From Porphyromonadaceae bacterium UBA7042 (lineage in GTDB: Bacteria; Bacteroidota; Bacteroidia; Bacteroidales; Muribaculaceae): a DNA stretch of 13,749 bases. Positions 6,913 to 13,545 of the stretch are shown here, piece after piece. The notes beneath the pieces were generated by a model. It saw only the letters and a program-made list of their open reading frames with translations. It did no database searches and was not told where the DNA came from. The position numbers and the translations under genes are program-made. How positions within the stretch are numbered: position 1 is the first letter of the stretch; every line of letters begins with the position of its first letter. The DNA is taken from contig DLAR01000012.1 of NCBI GenBank assembly GCA_002494015.1, positions 1-13,749 on the forward strand, given 5' to 3'.

Positions 6913-7761
6913 CTATCTCCACACGATATAATTTATGTTTTCCCACTCGTTACGGTTGTCGGGCGAAAAAAGAGTAGTAACCCCGGATGAGTCCACATAA
7001 AATCCCGATGAGTCGGCCCCTACAAGGTAGATGGCATTGCGGACCCCGGCATCAATGAGAGACTGGGAGAAATCGTGGAATGTAACCCTTTCATGAGTGA
7101 AAATAACACTGATTTCGCCATCGATTTCAGCCAGAGCTTTACGCTTGGCTTTGCCTTTTGGCTTGTTTTCGACCATCTGGCTTCCGACGACAAGAGGATA
7201 CTGTCTGAAAAAATATCCGTCATCAGCAAGAGCCTGTTCGAGCATGGGTGTCGCGTCGGCAACACCGATGGTTATTTCACCATTTATAATAGAGCAAAAC
7301 CCGGCTTTAGCCTCCCCTTTGCTGACAAGGTTTCCGTTAACGACGAATGTTCCCGCAATCATCCCGTTGTCACCTCTCACATCGGCAGCCTGAACGGCCA
7401 AGACGGCAGCCGTGTCGTTCAAAACGTCGTTGCCGACAGATAAAACAGGTGTGGCATTCCGTGGGGTGAGAATCCCTAAGCGGGTACCGTTTGCAACGGT
7501 GTCGCGTAAAGTCGTGAAGGCTTTTGCCGGGACAACCGAATCGGTGGTCACGGGTGCGACAGGCTCGGAAAGGGCGCTGTCATCAGGCTTGGACGCAAAT
7601 TTCGTGGAAAAAATAACCGCGGCAGCAATGCCGACAATGAGCAGTGCCGCGATAAGGACACGCGGAAAAAAGTTGTGCTTGGATTTTTTCTTCGGTTCGT
7701 CGCCCGTCGCGGAAATGACACGGATTTCGTCATCGTCAATATCAATATGCTTGTGGCTCAT
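6913..7761 (-). CDS. Membrane-anchored protein resembling phosphodiester glycosidase (DUF2233/NAGPA)
   Basis: The protein has 282 residues. A cytoplasmic acidic and then lysine-rich N-terminus (1-30) precedes one membrane helix (about 34-52) and a low-complexity linker to about residue 85, placing the C-terminal domain outside the inner membrane. That domain follows the order seen in NAGPA-like proteins: IAGTFVVNGNLVSKGEAKAGFCSIINGEITIG (135-166), YPLVVGSQMV, then a KRKALAEIDGEISVIFT segment (206-222) and FSQSLIDAGVRNAIYLVG (231-248). The usual LDGGGS of this family is replaced by LVGADSSG, so activity is uncertain. It starts 2 bp after the LytTR stop, so the two form an operon. Confidence 0.7.
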   Translation of the reverse strand: MSHKHIDIDDDEIRVISATGDEPKKKSKHNFFPRVLIAALLIVGIAAAVIFSTKFASKPDDSALSEPVAPVTTDSVVPAKAFTTLRDTVANGTRLGILTPRNATPVLSVGNDVLNDTAAVLAVQAADVRGDNGMIAGTFVVNGNLVSKGEAKAGFCSIINGEITIGVADATPMLEQALADDGYFFRQYPLVVGSQMVENKPKGKAKRKALAEIDGEISVIFTHERVTFHDFSQSLIDAGVRNAIYLVGADSSGFYVDSSGVTTLFSPDNRNEWENINYIVWR

Positions 7762-7763
7762 TT

Positions 7764-8132
7764 CTATATCTCCTTTTCCATTAATTCTTTCAGTGCCCTT
7801 AATGCCTCCTTGGATGCCGATACCTCGTGACGGAACGTGCGGCAGTCAGAGAGTATCATTTTTTGCCGCAGAGGATTTATGAAAGCAATGAAATCACGAT
7901 TAACAATCAGACTCTTGCCAATGCGGATGAAACGGTTGTCATCCTCATCAAGCATATCGGCAATGCGTCTCTCTATCTGCCCCAATTGCATTGTCAGGGT
8001 AAAATTCCCACTGTCGGCCAAGGTGATGGTCGAATAATTGCCATCGGCAGTGACAAATACCACTGCGTCGGTGGGTACTCGGATAATTTCCGAGGAAGTG
8101 GTGAAAACAAGACGCTTGCTCATGAACTTCAT
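7764..8132 (-). CDS. Stand-alone LytTR-family DNA-binding regulator
   Basis: The protein has 122 residues, essentially only a LytTR DNA-binding domain with no receiver or membrane part. Signs are IIRVPTDAVVFVTADGNYSTITL at 16-38 (the usual I-x-Y-x-E-A-x-x-N-Y strand and turn), the LGQIERRI helix, and FIRIGKSLIVNRDFIAFI at 68-85, the FxRIHRSxIVN signature. The missing receiver means the activating signal must come from elsewhere. A -7 box at 8137-8144 sits so close to the first ATG that Met4 (8123) may be the true start. The gene is 2 bp from the membrane protein at 6913-7761, which could be its partner. The direct repeats at 6866-6898 are a candidate target. Confidence 0.9.
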   Translation of the reverse strand: MKFMSKRLVFTTSSEIIRVPTDAVVFVTADGNYSTITLADSGNFTLTMQLGQIERRIADMLDEDDNRFIRIGKSLIVNRDFIAFINPLRQKMILSDCRTFRHEVSASKEALRALKELMEKEI

Positions 8133-8136
8133 GATG

Positions 8137-8144
8137 CAAAATTA
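8137..8144 (-). promoter_or_regulatory. Possible -7 element for the LytTR gene
   Basis: TAATTTTG on the minus strand matches TAnnTTTG, but no -33 TTTG is found 19-21 bp upstream. If used, transcription would begin around 8130 and favour the Met4 start. The rest of the gap up to the prfH stop at 8210 holds a GC-rich stretch (8187-8203) without clear symmetry. Confidence 0.35.
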
Positions 8145-8209
8145 ATAAAATTAGGCGATACTTGTATTCTTTTCTGTTATCGAATCTCGGGGCGGCGGGG
8201 CGGTTTTAA

Positions 8210-8830
8210 TTACAGCGGGCCGGAGAATTTTTTTACTGGGTTGCCGCGTTGGAGCGAGTCGTGCCGAGTCCATTGCCGCTTTTGTGAATCGGCCAGTTTC
8301 TGCTTGTGGGTTTCCTGAAGTTTTAACATCAGTCTTTTTCTTGCGAGGGCCTTGTTTTGAGACTGGGAGCGTTCATCGGAGCATTTTACCGACAGTCCTG
8401 TCGGAACGTGGGTTGCGCGCACTGATGTTTCGACTTTGTTGACGTTCTGGCCTCCTTTGCCTCCTGAGCGGCATGTCTCGTATACTATATCCGCGTCGTT
8501 TATGGAAGGGATTTCCACCTCGTCGAAGAAGTCGATGCCGACAAACCAGTTGCTGCGCCGGTGGTTGGGGCGGTAGGTGTTTCCGGTGGAACGCCACAGC
8601 ACTGTTCCCTGCCATTCTTCGATTACCGACGGGGGAATCGGGCCGGTGCTGACAAATGTCATCGACATGTAGCACCCGTCAAACTGATTGTGGGGTTCGT
8701 GGTCGACAAGTTCAAGCGTGGGAACGGCTTTCAGCAGTTCTTTTGCGACGAGAGTCACTGCGCGGGCACATTCGACCGGGCCGCGTCCGGCGGTGATGAT
8801 TATATATTTTTTACTTGGAAGATGTTCCAT
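8210..8830 (-). CDS. prfH: Peptide chain release factor homologue PrfH
   Basis: The protein has 206 residues, short for a release factor and matching the PrfH family (no codon-recognition domain of the RF1/RF2 type). The peptidyl-hydrolase motif GGQ is at 126-128 in CRSGGKGGQNVNKVETSVR, followed by the typical THVPTGLSVKCSDERSQSQNK and a basic C-terminal tail. Established knowledge: PrfH is encoded next to an RtcB ligase. It releases the nascent chain from ribosomes whose 16S rRNA has been cut in the decoding centre, after which the RNA ends become accessible to the ligase. Here it starts 20 bp inside the 3' end of the rtcB gene, so both proteins come from one transcript with coupled translation. 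Confidence 0.95.
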   Translation of the reverse strand: MEHLPSKKYIIITAGRGPVECARAVTLVAKELLKAVPTLELVDHEPHNQFDGCYMSMTFVSTGPIPPSVIEEWQGTVLWRSTGNTYRPNHRRSNWFVGIDFFDEVEIPSINDADIVYETCRSGGKGGQNVNKVETSVRATHVPTGLSVKCSDERSQSQNKALARKRLMLKLQETHKQKLADSQKRQWTRHDSLQRGNPVKKFSGPL

Positions 8831-10019
8831 TGTCTTTTATGTTGAGTCTGGGTTTGACTATTGAAATTATCTCTACCGCCGGGCGTATCAGCGTTAAAAT
8901 TTCGTCGGTGGCTTTGTAGGCCATCGGGGATTCGTCGAGAGTGCCTTGGCCGAGCGATGTAGTGAATATTCCTTCCATCGAGCTTTCAAAATCGCTCAGT
9001 GAAATCTGTTTTCTCGCCTGTGTCCGCGACATTATGCGTCCGGCGCCGTGTGGGGCAGTGTTCAGCCATTGTGGATTGCCTTTGCCCTCGCAGATAGCGA
9101 TGCCGTCGCGCATGTTGAACGGTATGGCGACTTTGCGGCCTTCCGATGCGTCGATTGCCCCTTTCCGCAGCATGGGTGTCTCGTCGGTAACCGAGATGTA
9201 GTTGTGGGTGGTGAAAATAGATTCGACACATTTTGCCTTGCAGGTTTTCTTTAGAACGGCAAATATGCGGTCGCGGATAATGTGGTGGTTGTAGAGCGCG
9301 TAGGCCTGCGTGATTATCATATCTGACAGGTAGCCGTTAAGCGCGTCGCCCCACAGATAGCCGACATATTTCGCCCGCTTGGGATTCCTTGCGATATTTT
9401 GCCAGTAGGTGGCGACTTTGACACCGAGATTTCGCGAGCCGCAGTGCAGAGTCAGCCAACCGTCGCCTGAATCAGTATCTTCCCCGTACTCGATAAAATG
9501 GTTGCCTCCACCGAGTGATCCGATGCTTTTGTAGAAAATGCCTTCCTGAAGTTTTATGCGTCGGCAGAAGTCGGAGATAAAGCGGGCGTCGATGCGGGGA
9601 GCCTCGTTGATGAGATCGGGAGCACCGGAGCGCGCTTTCAGGTACATGGAGTTGAGAAAACGAAAGAATTCTTTCTCGTTAAGCGAATTTTTGGGACAGA
9701 TGTCGGTTCCGGTCGGGATGATTTCGCGGATGCGGTGGTCGAGCAGTGGGAAATCGTCGGGATTGACGGTCGCTGATAACCGGTGCATAGAGATTGTACA
9801 GCCTATGTCGACACCGACGTGGTCGGGGTTGACATACATCCCTATTGGATAGGCAGTGCCGACATTGCATGAGCTGCCGGCATGAACATCGGGCATCTGC
9901 ACGATTCTTGTCTTCTCAAAGGCCGGGTGGTCACATAGTTCTGTCACCCATTTCAAGGCCGAGTCCTCGATATTGTCGGTGAAAATTTCGGCCGAAGTTG
10001 TTTTTCCTTGTATAATCAT
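8811..10019 (-). CDS. rtcB2: RtcB-family RNA ligase, PrfH-associated type (RtcB2)
   Basis: The protein has 402 residues from Met at 10019 (MIIQGKTTSAEIFTDN). RtcB joins RNA 3'-phosphate or 2',3'-cyclic-phosphate ends to 5'-OH ends using GTP and Mn2+. Key residues are present: Asp44 and His46 (PDVHAG), Cys74 (VGVDIGC), Asn173-His174 (GGGNHFIEY), His192 (LHCGSRNLG), His272 (THNYIS) and the guanylylated His324 (APHGAGRIMSRT). An in-frame ATG at 10124 would add 35 residues, but that stretch lies inside the divergent gene's promoter and matches nothing in RtcB, so I reject it. The distance between the third and fourth metal-site histidines is 80 residues, against 121 in the second RtcB here. Its promoter faces the palindrome at 10057-10081. 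Confidence 0.95.
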   Translation of the reverse strand: MIIQGKTTSAEIFTDNIEDSALKWVTELCDHPAFEKTRIVQMPDVHAGSSCNVGTAYPIGMYVNPDHVGVDIGCTISMHRLSATVNPDDFPLLDHRIREIIPTGTDICPKNSLNEKEFFRFLNSMYLKARSGAPDLINEAPRIDARFISDFCRRIKLQEGIFYKSIGSLGGGNHFIEYGEDTDSGDGWLTLHCGSRNLGVKVATYWQNIARNPKRAKYVGYLWGDALNGYLSDMIITQAYALYNHHIIRDRIFAVLKKTCKAKCVESIFTTHNYISVTDETPMLRKGAIDASEGRKVAIPFNMRDGIAICEGKGNPQWLNTAPHGAGRIMSRTQARKQISLSDFESSMEGIFTTSLGQGTLDESPMAYKATDEILTLIRPAVEIISIVKPRLNIKDNGTSSK

Positions 10020-10042
10020 AACTGTTTGTTGAAATTCTTTGG

Positions 10043-10050
10043 CAAAATAA
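10043..10050 (-). promoter_or_regulatory. Probable -7 element of rtcB2
   Basis: TTATTTTG on the minus strand has one mismatch to TAnnTTTG. It would give a leader of about 18 bases. No -33 TTTG lies at the right spacing. Instead the palindrome at 10057-10081 is centred exactly 19 bp from the first base of this element, the same geometry as at 11231-11271 and 12568-12610, which supports it despite the mismatch. Confidence 0.5.
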
Positions 10051-10056
10051 AAACAG

Positions 10057-10081
10057 CGGTGCGCAACGGATTTGCGCACCG
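10057..10081. promoter_or_regulatory. Perfect 10-bp palindrome, candidate WYL operator in the divergent promoter
   Basis: CGGTGCGCAA (10057-10066) and TTGCGCACCG (10072-10081) are perfect inverted repeats around a 5-bp spacer. The site lies between the divergent rtcB2 and WYL1 genes and covers the -33 box of WYL1 (10071-10074). It contains two TGCGCA hexamers 13 bp apart, an arrangement repeated upstream of the second rtcB. A dimeric regulator, most simply the adjacent WYL1 protein, could bind here and act on both promoters. Confidence 0.75.
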
Positions 10082-10102
10082 GCGAAAATTTGATTAGATT
10101 TG
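10071..10102 (+). promoter_or_regulatory. Promoter of the WYL1 regulator
   Basis: TTTG at 10071-10074 and TAGATTTG at 10095-10102 (full -7 match) are 20 bp apart, the standard Bacteroidetes layout. The start point would be near 10108, giving a 10-base leader to the ATG at 10118. The -33 box lies inside the palindrome, so a bound protein should block this promoter. Confidence 0.75.
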
Positions 10103-10117
10103 CAAAAAAAAATAGCC

Positions 10118-11143
10118 ATGCCACTCAATCGCGCCGCTTTAATCAGAATTTCTACTATTGACAGATGTCTGCAAAACCGTTATCGCCGGTGGACCATTGA
10201 CGACTTAATCGATGCCTGTACCGAGGCGCTTGCCGAGTATGAGGGACGCAGCAACCGTGTCAGCCGACGGACTTTCCAGAACGATCTGGCACTGATGCGG
10301 AGCGACCGGTTAGGGTATAACGCACCGATTGTGGTGCGTGACAACAAATATTATGAATATGACGATCCGGAATACAGCATCACCCATCTGCCTCTTAACG
10401 AGGAGGGGCTTGATGCGCTCAACTCGGCACTCGACATACTGCGTCAGTTGCAGGGTTTCCCGCAGCTTGCGTCGTCGATTGACATTATCAGCAAACTCAA
10501 TGAGCAGATTTCGCGCCATACCGGCGCGTCGGCTCCCGCAATGGACATGGAGCATGTCACCGGTTATCGCGGCGAGACGTTTATCGGTGTGATATATGAC
10601 GCTGTGCGCAAGCAGCAGACGATTATTATAGAATATAGGTCGTTCAAGGCAAAGCAGGCCGAGACGGTTACGGTTTATCCTTACTTGCTGAAAGAATACC
10701 GTAACCGATGGTTTCTGATAGGGGAGAAAGTGTCCAATCACACCCCGCAGGTGAATATCTACGCGCTTGACCGCATACTTTCCGTAGAGGTTGATCCGGA
10801 ACACCCGTTCAAAAAATGCACGGATTTTGACCCGGCGCATTTCTTTGATGACACAATCGGTGTCACGCGGCTGATTAATGACCGTCCCCGCCGGGTCGTC
10901 ATAAAAATAGACCGTCAGCAGGCACCTTATGTCGAGTCAAAACCGTTTCACAAGTCCCAGAAAGTCGAGCAGCGATTCCGTGACGGCAGCATACAGCTGT
11001 CGCTCAAGGTGGTAATCAATAACGAACTTGAGCGTCTCATCCTCGGTTACGGGGGACATGCCGAGGTTATTGCTCCCCCCGAGTTCCGACAGCGGATAGC
11101 TGAAAGCATCCGCCGGGCGGCTGCAAGATATGAAAAGGACTAA
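10118..11143 (+). CDS. WYL-domain transcriptional regulator (WYL1)
   Basis: The protein has 341 residues from ATG 10118. A TTG at 10100 lies within the -7 box and cannot start the protein. Residues 1-80 form a winged-helix DNA-binding part (RWTIDDLIDACTEALAEYEG, then VSRRTFQNDLALMRS as recognition helix). The WYL domain runs about 150-230, with EYRNRWFLIGEK (193-204) as the WYL signature and NIYALDRILSVEV following. A WCX-type C-terminal extension runs from about 255 to the end. WYL proteins act as dimers and sense nucleic-acid or nucleotide ligands in several phage-defence and DNA-damage settings. Its place between two RNA ligase genes suggests it responds to broken RNA, an inference. The palindrome at 10057-10081 indicates self-regulation. 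Confidence 0.93.
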   Translation: MPLNRAALIRISTIDRCLQNRYRRWTIDDLIDACTEALAEYEGRSNRVSRRTFQNDLALMRSDRLGYNAPIVVRDNKYYEYDDPEYSITHLPLNEEGLDALNSALDILRQLQGFPQLASSIDIISKLNEQISRHTGASAPAMDMEHVTGYRGETFIGVIYDAVRKQQTIIIEYRSFKAKQAETVTVYPYLLKEYRNRWFLIGEKVSNHTPQVNIYALDRILSVEVDPEHPFKKCTDFDPAHFFDDTIGVTRLINDRPRRVVIKIDRQQAPYVESKPFHKSQKVEQRFRDGSIQLSLKVVINNELERLILGYGGHAEVIAPPEFRQRIAESIRRAAARYEKD

Positions 11144-11187
11144 GACTCCGTTGCCCGGCGTTGACAACTATTGGAGAAGGGTCTTAG
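11140..11187 (+). terminator. Weak inverted repeat after WYL1
   Basis: CTAAGAC (11140-11146, covering the stop codon) and GTCTTAG (11181-11187) are perfect 7-bp inverted repeats 34 bp apart, with A/T-rich sequence afterwards. It may form the 3' end of the WYL1 message. The long loop makes this tentative. Confidence 0.3.
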
Positions 11188-11230
11188 ATTAAACATTCTC
11201 GTATATTTTTGCGAAAAATGAAAAATAAAA

Positions 11231-11259
11231 TCTACTACGCATAATGATTGCGCAGTAGA
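11231..11259. promoter_or_regulatory. Palindrome upstream of the second rtcB, related to the WYL1 operator
   Basis: TCTACTACGCA (11231-11241) and TGCGCAGTAGA (11249-11259) pair at 10 of 11 positions. The inner hexamers TACGCA and TGCGCA are 13 bp apart, exactly as the two TGCGCA hexamers in the 10057-10081 site. The GATT before the right GCGC is also shared, in nearly the same position. The centre (11245) lies 19 bp before the -7 box. The same regulator is therefore likely to control both ligase genes. Confidence 0.7.
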
Positions 11260-11263
11260 CGTG

Positions 11264-11271
11264 TAGCTTTG
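11264..11271 (+). promoter_or_regulatory. -7 element of the second rtcB promoter
   Basis: TAGCTTTG matches TAnnTTTG fully. The -33 position (about 11241-11244) has no TTTG and is occupied by the palindrome, suggesting dependence on an activator. The expected start near 11277 leaves a leader of about 25 bases. A 7-codon frame (ATG 11283, MKKRYRL, stop 11304-11306) overlaps the rtcB start codon; whether it is translated is unknown. Confidence 0.6.
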
Positions 11272-11302
11272 CATCAACAATAATGAAAAAACGGTATAGA
11301 TT

Positions 11303-12556
11303 ATGAAAACGATAGAAGGCTATGACGTGAAAATTTTCACTGACAATGTTGACGACAATGCGATTGCCCAAATAAAGGAATTGCTTTCGATTGATGTGTT
11401 CTCTGATAAAAAAATCCGCATTATGCCCGATGTCCATGCCGGGAGCGGTTGCGTGATCGGCTTCACCGGCGACCTTGGCGACAAGGTTATCCCCAACATC
11501 GTCGGGGTTGACATAGGCTGCGGAATGAGAGTTCTTAAACTCGGAAAAATCGACAATATCGACTTCCATGCCTTTCATCAGCACATCCGTGACAACGTGC
11601 CGTCGGGGATGACAGTGCGCGAGGCGCGGTTAGGGTTCAAGCCGCTGACGGGCGAGGAAATGGAGATTTATCGCGAGGCCAAGCAGATTGTCACCTCTCT
11701 GTATTGTTATCGTGACCTCAAAGATAGCGGGCGAATCAACAAAGCCATCGGGTCGCTCGGCGGCGGAAACCATTTCATTGAGCTTGACCGTGACGACGAT
11801 GGCAACGTGTACCTTGTCATTCACACCGGGTCGCGCAACCTCGGGAAGCAGGTGGCCGACCTCTATCAGGCCAAGGCGGTCAAGCATCTTACCGAAGGGG
11901 CCGATGAACTGGAGACAACCATTCGCCGCACTATCGACGAGTACAAGGCCGCAGGCCGCCGTGCCGAGTTGCAGGCGGTGGTAAAGGAAATGCGCAAGCA
12001 GTCGCGCGGTGCGGAGCCGTCACTTCCGGCAGCCCTCTGCTACGTCGAGGGGGAGGCCCGCGGGCAGTATCTCCATGACATGCGTCTGTGTCAGCGATGG
12101 GCCGTGTTGAACCGAAAGCTCATATCGCTGTTGCTGATGAAATTTTTCCCTGATGTTGCTGTCTTGGATGAATTTGAATCGGTCCACAACTATATCAGCG
12201 ACGACAACATAATCCGCAAAGGCTCGATTTCGGCAGCCGTCGGCGAGAAGTGCATCATCCCGCTCAACATGCGTGACGGCTCGCTGCTGTGTACCGGCAA
12301 GGGAAACCCTGAATGGAACTGCTCGGCGCCACACGGTGCGGGACGCGTATTGAGCCGTACCCAAGCCTACGAAAAAATAACGATGGCGGATTTCGAGGCA
12401 TCCATGACCGGTATTTATTCCGAATCAGTGACTGAATCTACCCGCGACGAGTCGCCGATGGTCTACAAACCGGCCTCGGAAATCATTGCCAATATCGGAG
12501 ATACGGTCAGCATCGATGCGATTATCCGCCCTATATTCAATTTTAAGGCATCTTAG
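11303..12556 (+). CDS. rtcB: RtcB-family RNA ligase, second paralogue
   Basis: The protein has 417 residues, catalysing GTP- and Mn2+-dependent joining of 3'-phosphate or cyclic-phosphate RNA ends to 5'-OH ends. All active-site positions are kept: Asp43 and His45 (MPDVHAG), Cys73 (VGVDIGCGM, closer to canonical RtcB than the VGVDIGCTI of RtcB2), Asn156-His157 (GGGNHFIEL), His174 (IHTGSRNLG), His295 (VHNYIS) and guanylylated His344 (APHGAGRVLSRT). It carries about 40 extra residues at roughly 190-255 (a charged helical insert) and about 16 fewer between Cys73 and Asn156, relative to RtcB2. So this is a distinct lineage and not a recent duplication. It has its own promoter and operator-like palindrome and is followed 77 bp later by WYL2. 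Confidence 0.95.
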   Translation: MKTIEGYDVKIFTDNVDDNAIAQIKELLSIDVFSDKKIRIMPDVHAGSGCVIGFTGDLGDKVIPNIVGVDIGCGMRVLKLGKIDNIDFHAFHQHIRDNVPSGMTVREARLGFKPLTGEEMEIYREAKQIVTSLYCYRDLKDSGRINKAIGSLGGGNHFIELDRDDDGNVYLVIHTGSRNLGKQVADLYQAKAVKHLTEGADELETTIRRTIDEYKAAGRRAELQAVVKEMRKQSRGAEPSLPAALCYVEGEARGQYLHDMRLCQRWAVLNRKLISLLLMKFFPDVAVLDEFESVHNYISDDNIIRKGSISAAVGEKCIIPLNMRDGSLLCTGKGNPEWNCSAPHGAGRVLSRTQAYEKITMADFEASMTGIYSESVTESTRDESPMVYKPASEIIANIGDTVSIDAIIRPIFNFKAS

Positions 12557-12567
12557 TGAAAATAAAT

Positions 12568-12600
12568 CCGGACCTGTCTCGGGAAATGTGACAGGTTTGG
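12568..12600. promoter_or_regulatory. Palindrome in the WYL2 promoter, candidate operator
   Basis: ACCTGTC (12572-12578) and GACAGGT (12590-12596) are perfect inverted repeats with an 11-bp spacer. Including flanking CC/GG the arms match at 9 of 11 positions. The centre (12584) is 19 bp before the -7 box at 12603. The half-sites differ from the TGCGCA type, so a different protein, probably WYL2 itself, would bind. A terminator for rtcB is the alternative, but no U tract follows and the site overlaps the next promoter. Confidence 0.6.
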
Positions 12601-12602
12601 AT

Positions 12603-12610
12603 TAAATTTG
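12603..12610 (+). promoter_or_regulatory. -7 element of the WYL2 promoter
   Basis: TAAATTTG matches TAnnTTTG fully. As at the second rtcB, no -33 TTTG is present and the palindrome takes its place. The start would be near 12616, about 18 bases before the ATG. Confidence 0.6.
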
Positions 12611-12633
12611 CGGTGCCATAAAACCAATAAGAT

Positions 12634-13545
12634 ATGAACCAACTGCAAAAATACACTTGGCTGATTGACACAATCCGCCGCGCCGGAAAGATTACCCATA
12701 AGGAGCTTTCGGCACGATGGGAGCGTAACAAAGATCTGAACGACAGTCGTCCGCTCCACCGTGCCACGTTCAACCGCTGGCGCGAGGCTATTTTTGAGCA
12801 CTTCGGCATCATTATCGACTGTCAGACGGTGGGTGGATACCTATATTATATAGCCAATCCCGAAGATATTGATGAGGACCGTCTCAAAAAATGGATGCTT
12901 GACTCTTTTGCCGTCGGAAACATCATCGGTGAAAACCTCTCGTTAAAGGGGCGGATTCTTGTCGACGCGATACCTTCGGGGCGCGACCATCTGACCGCAT
13001 TGTTGGAGGCGATGAAGGAGAATCGCGTGGTTAACATCACCTATCACCCCTTTAAAAAATCCTGCAGTAGCACGTTCCCGATTGAGCCTTACTGTGTGAA
13101 ACTGTTTGAAAACCGGTGGTATGTGCTGGGTTATAACGCATTCCATGACGATGTCAGGCTTTACTGCCTTGACCGGATAGAGAGTGTCGAGGTTACCGAC
13201 AGTGAGTTCAGACTGCCGAAAGATTTCTCGGCCGATGCTTACTTCGATACAGCCTACGGGGTGGTGGTCGGATATAACATCAAGCCTGAGCGCATCGTAA
13301 TCCGCGCCAACGAGAATCATAAGCATTACTTGAAATCTCTCCCTTTGCACCACAGTCAGAAATTGATAGATGACTGCGGCGAATATGCCGATTTTGAGTT
13401 CTATCTTTCCCCGACCTACGATTTTGTCATGAAACTCCTCCAGTATGGCCCGATGATCGAGGTAATCGAGCCGCTTTCACTCCGTGATACCATGAAAGGC
13501 TGGATTGAAGATATGTATGAACTTTATAACGAAGAACAACAATGA
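12634..13545 (+). CDS. WYL-domain transcriptional regulator (WYL2)
   Basis: The protein has 303 residues. The N-terminal winged helix (1-75) has ITHKELSARWERN and LHRATFNRWREAIFEHFGI as helix and recognition segments. A WYL domain follows at about 118-190, with LFENRWYVLGYN (157-168) as the signature and RLYCLDRIESVEV next. A WCX-like C-terminal part runs from about 217 (KPERIVIRANENHKHYLKSLPLHHSQK) to the end. It is clearly diverged from WYL1 in both length and sequence, although the order FENRWYVLG/YRNRWFLIG is shared. It has its own promoter with a separate palindrome, suggesting self-regulation. Its stop overlaps the next start (ATGA at 13542-13545), tying it to a gene that is now cut short. 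Confidence 0.93.
   Translation: MNQLQKYTWLIDTIRRAGKITHKELSARWERNKDLNDSRPLHRATFNRWREAIFEHFGIIIDCQTVGGYLYYIANPEDIDEDRLKKWMLDSFAVGNIIGENLSLKGRILVDAIPSGRDHLTALLEAMKENRVVNITYHPFKKSCSSTFPIEPYCVKLFENRWYVLGYNAFHDDVRLYCLDRIESVEVTDSEFRLPKDFSADAYFDTAYGVVVGYNIKPERIVIRANENHKHYLKSLPLHHSQKLIDDCGEYADFEFYLSPTYDFVMKLLQYGPMIEVIEPLSLRDTMKGWIEDMYELYNEEQQ

Noticed and set aside
10100..10117. TTG start for WYL1 giving six extra residues
   Set aside because: The TTG is part of the -7 box TAGATTTG (10095-10102), so it would not be transcribed.
10020..10124. 35-residue N-terminal extension of RtcB2 from an ATG at 10124
   Set aside because: It lies across the divergent promoter and palindrome, has no similarity to RtcB N-termini, and the Met at 10019 aligns with the start of the second RtcB.
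11248..11250. TTG as a -33 box for the second rtcB
   Set aside because: Only 13 bp separate it from the -7 box, far below the 19-21 bp norm, and it is part of the palindrome.
12572..12596. ACCTGTC/GACAGGT as Rho-independent terminator of rtcB
   Set aside because: No U tract follows, the loop is 11 bases, and its placement 19 bp before a -7 box matches the operators of the other two promoters.
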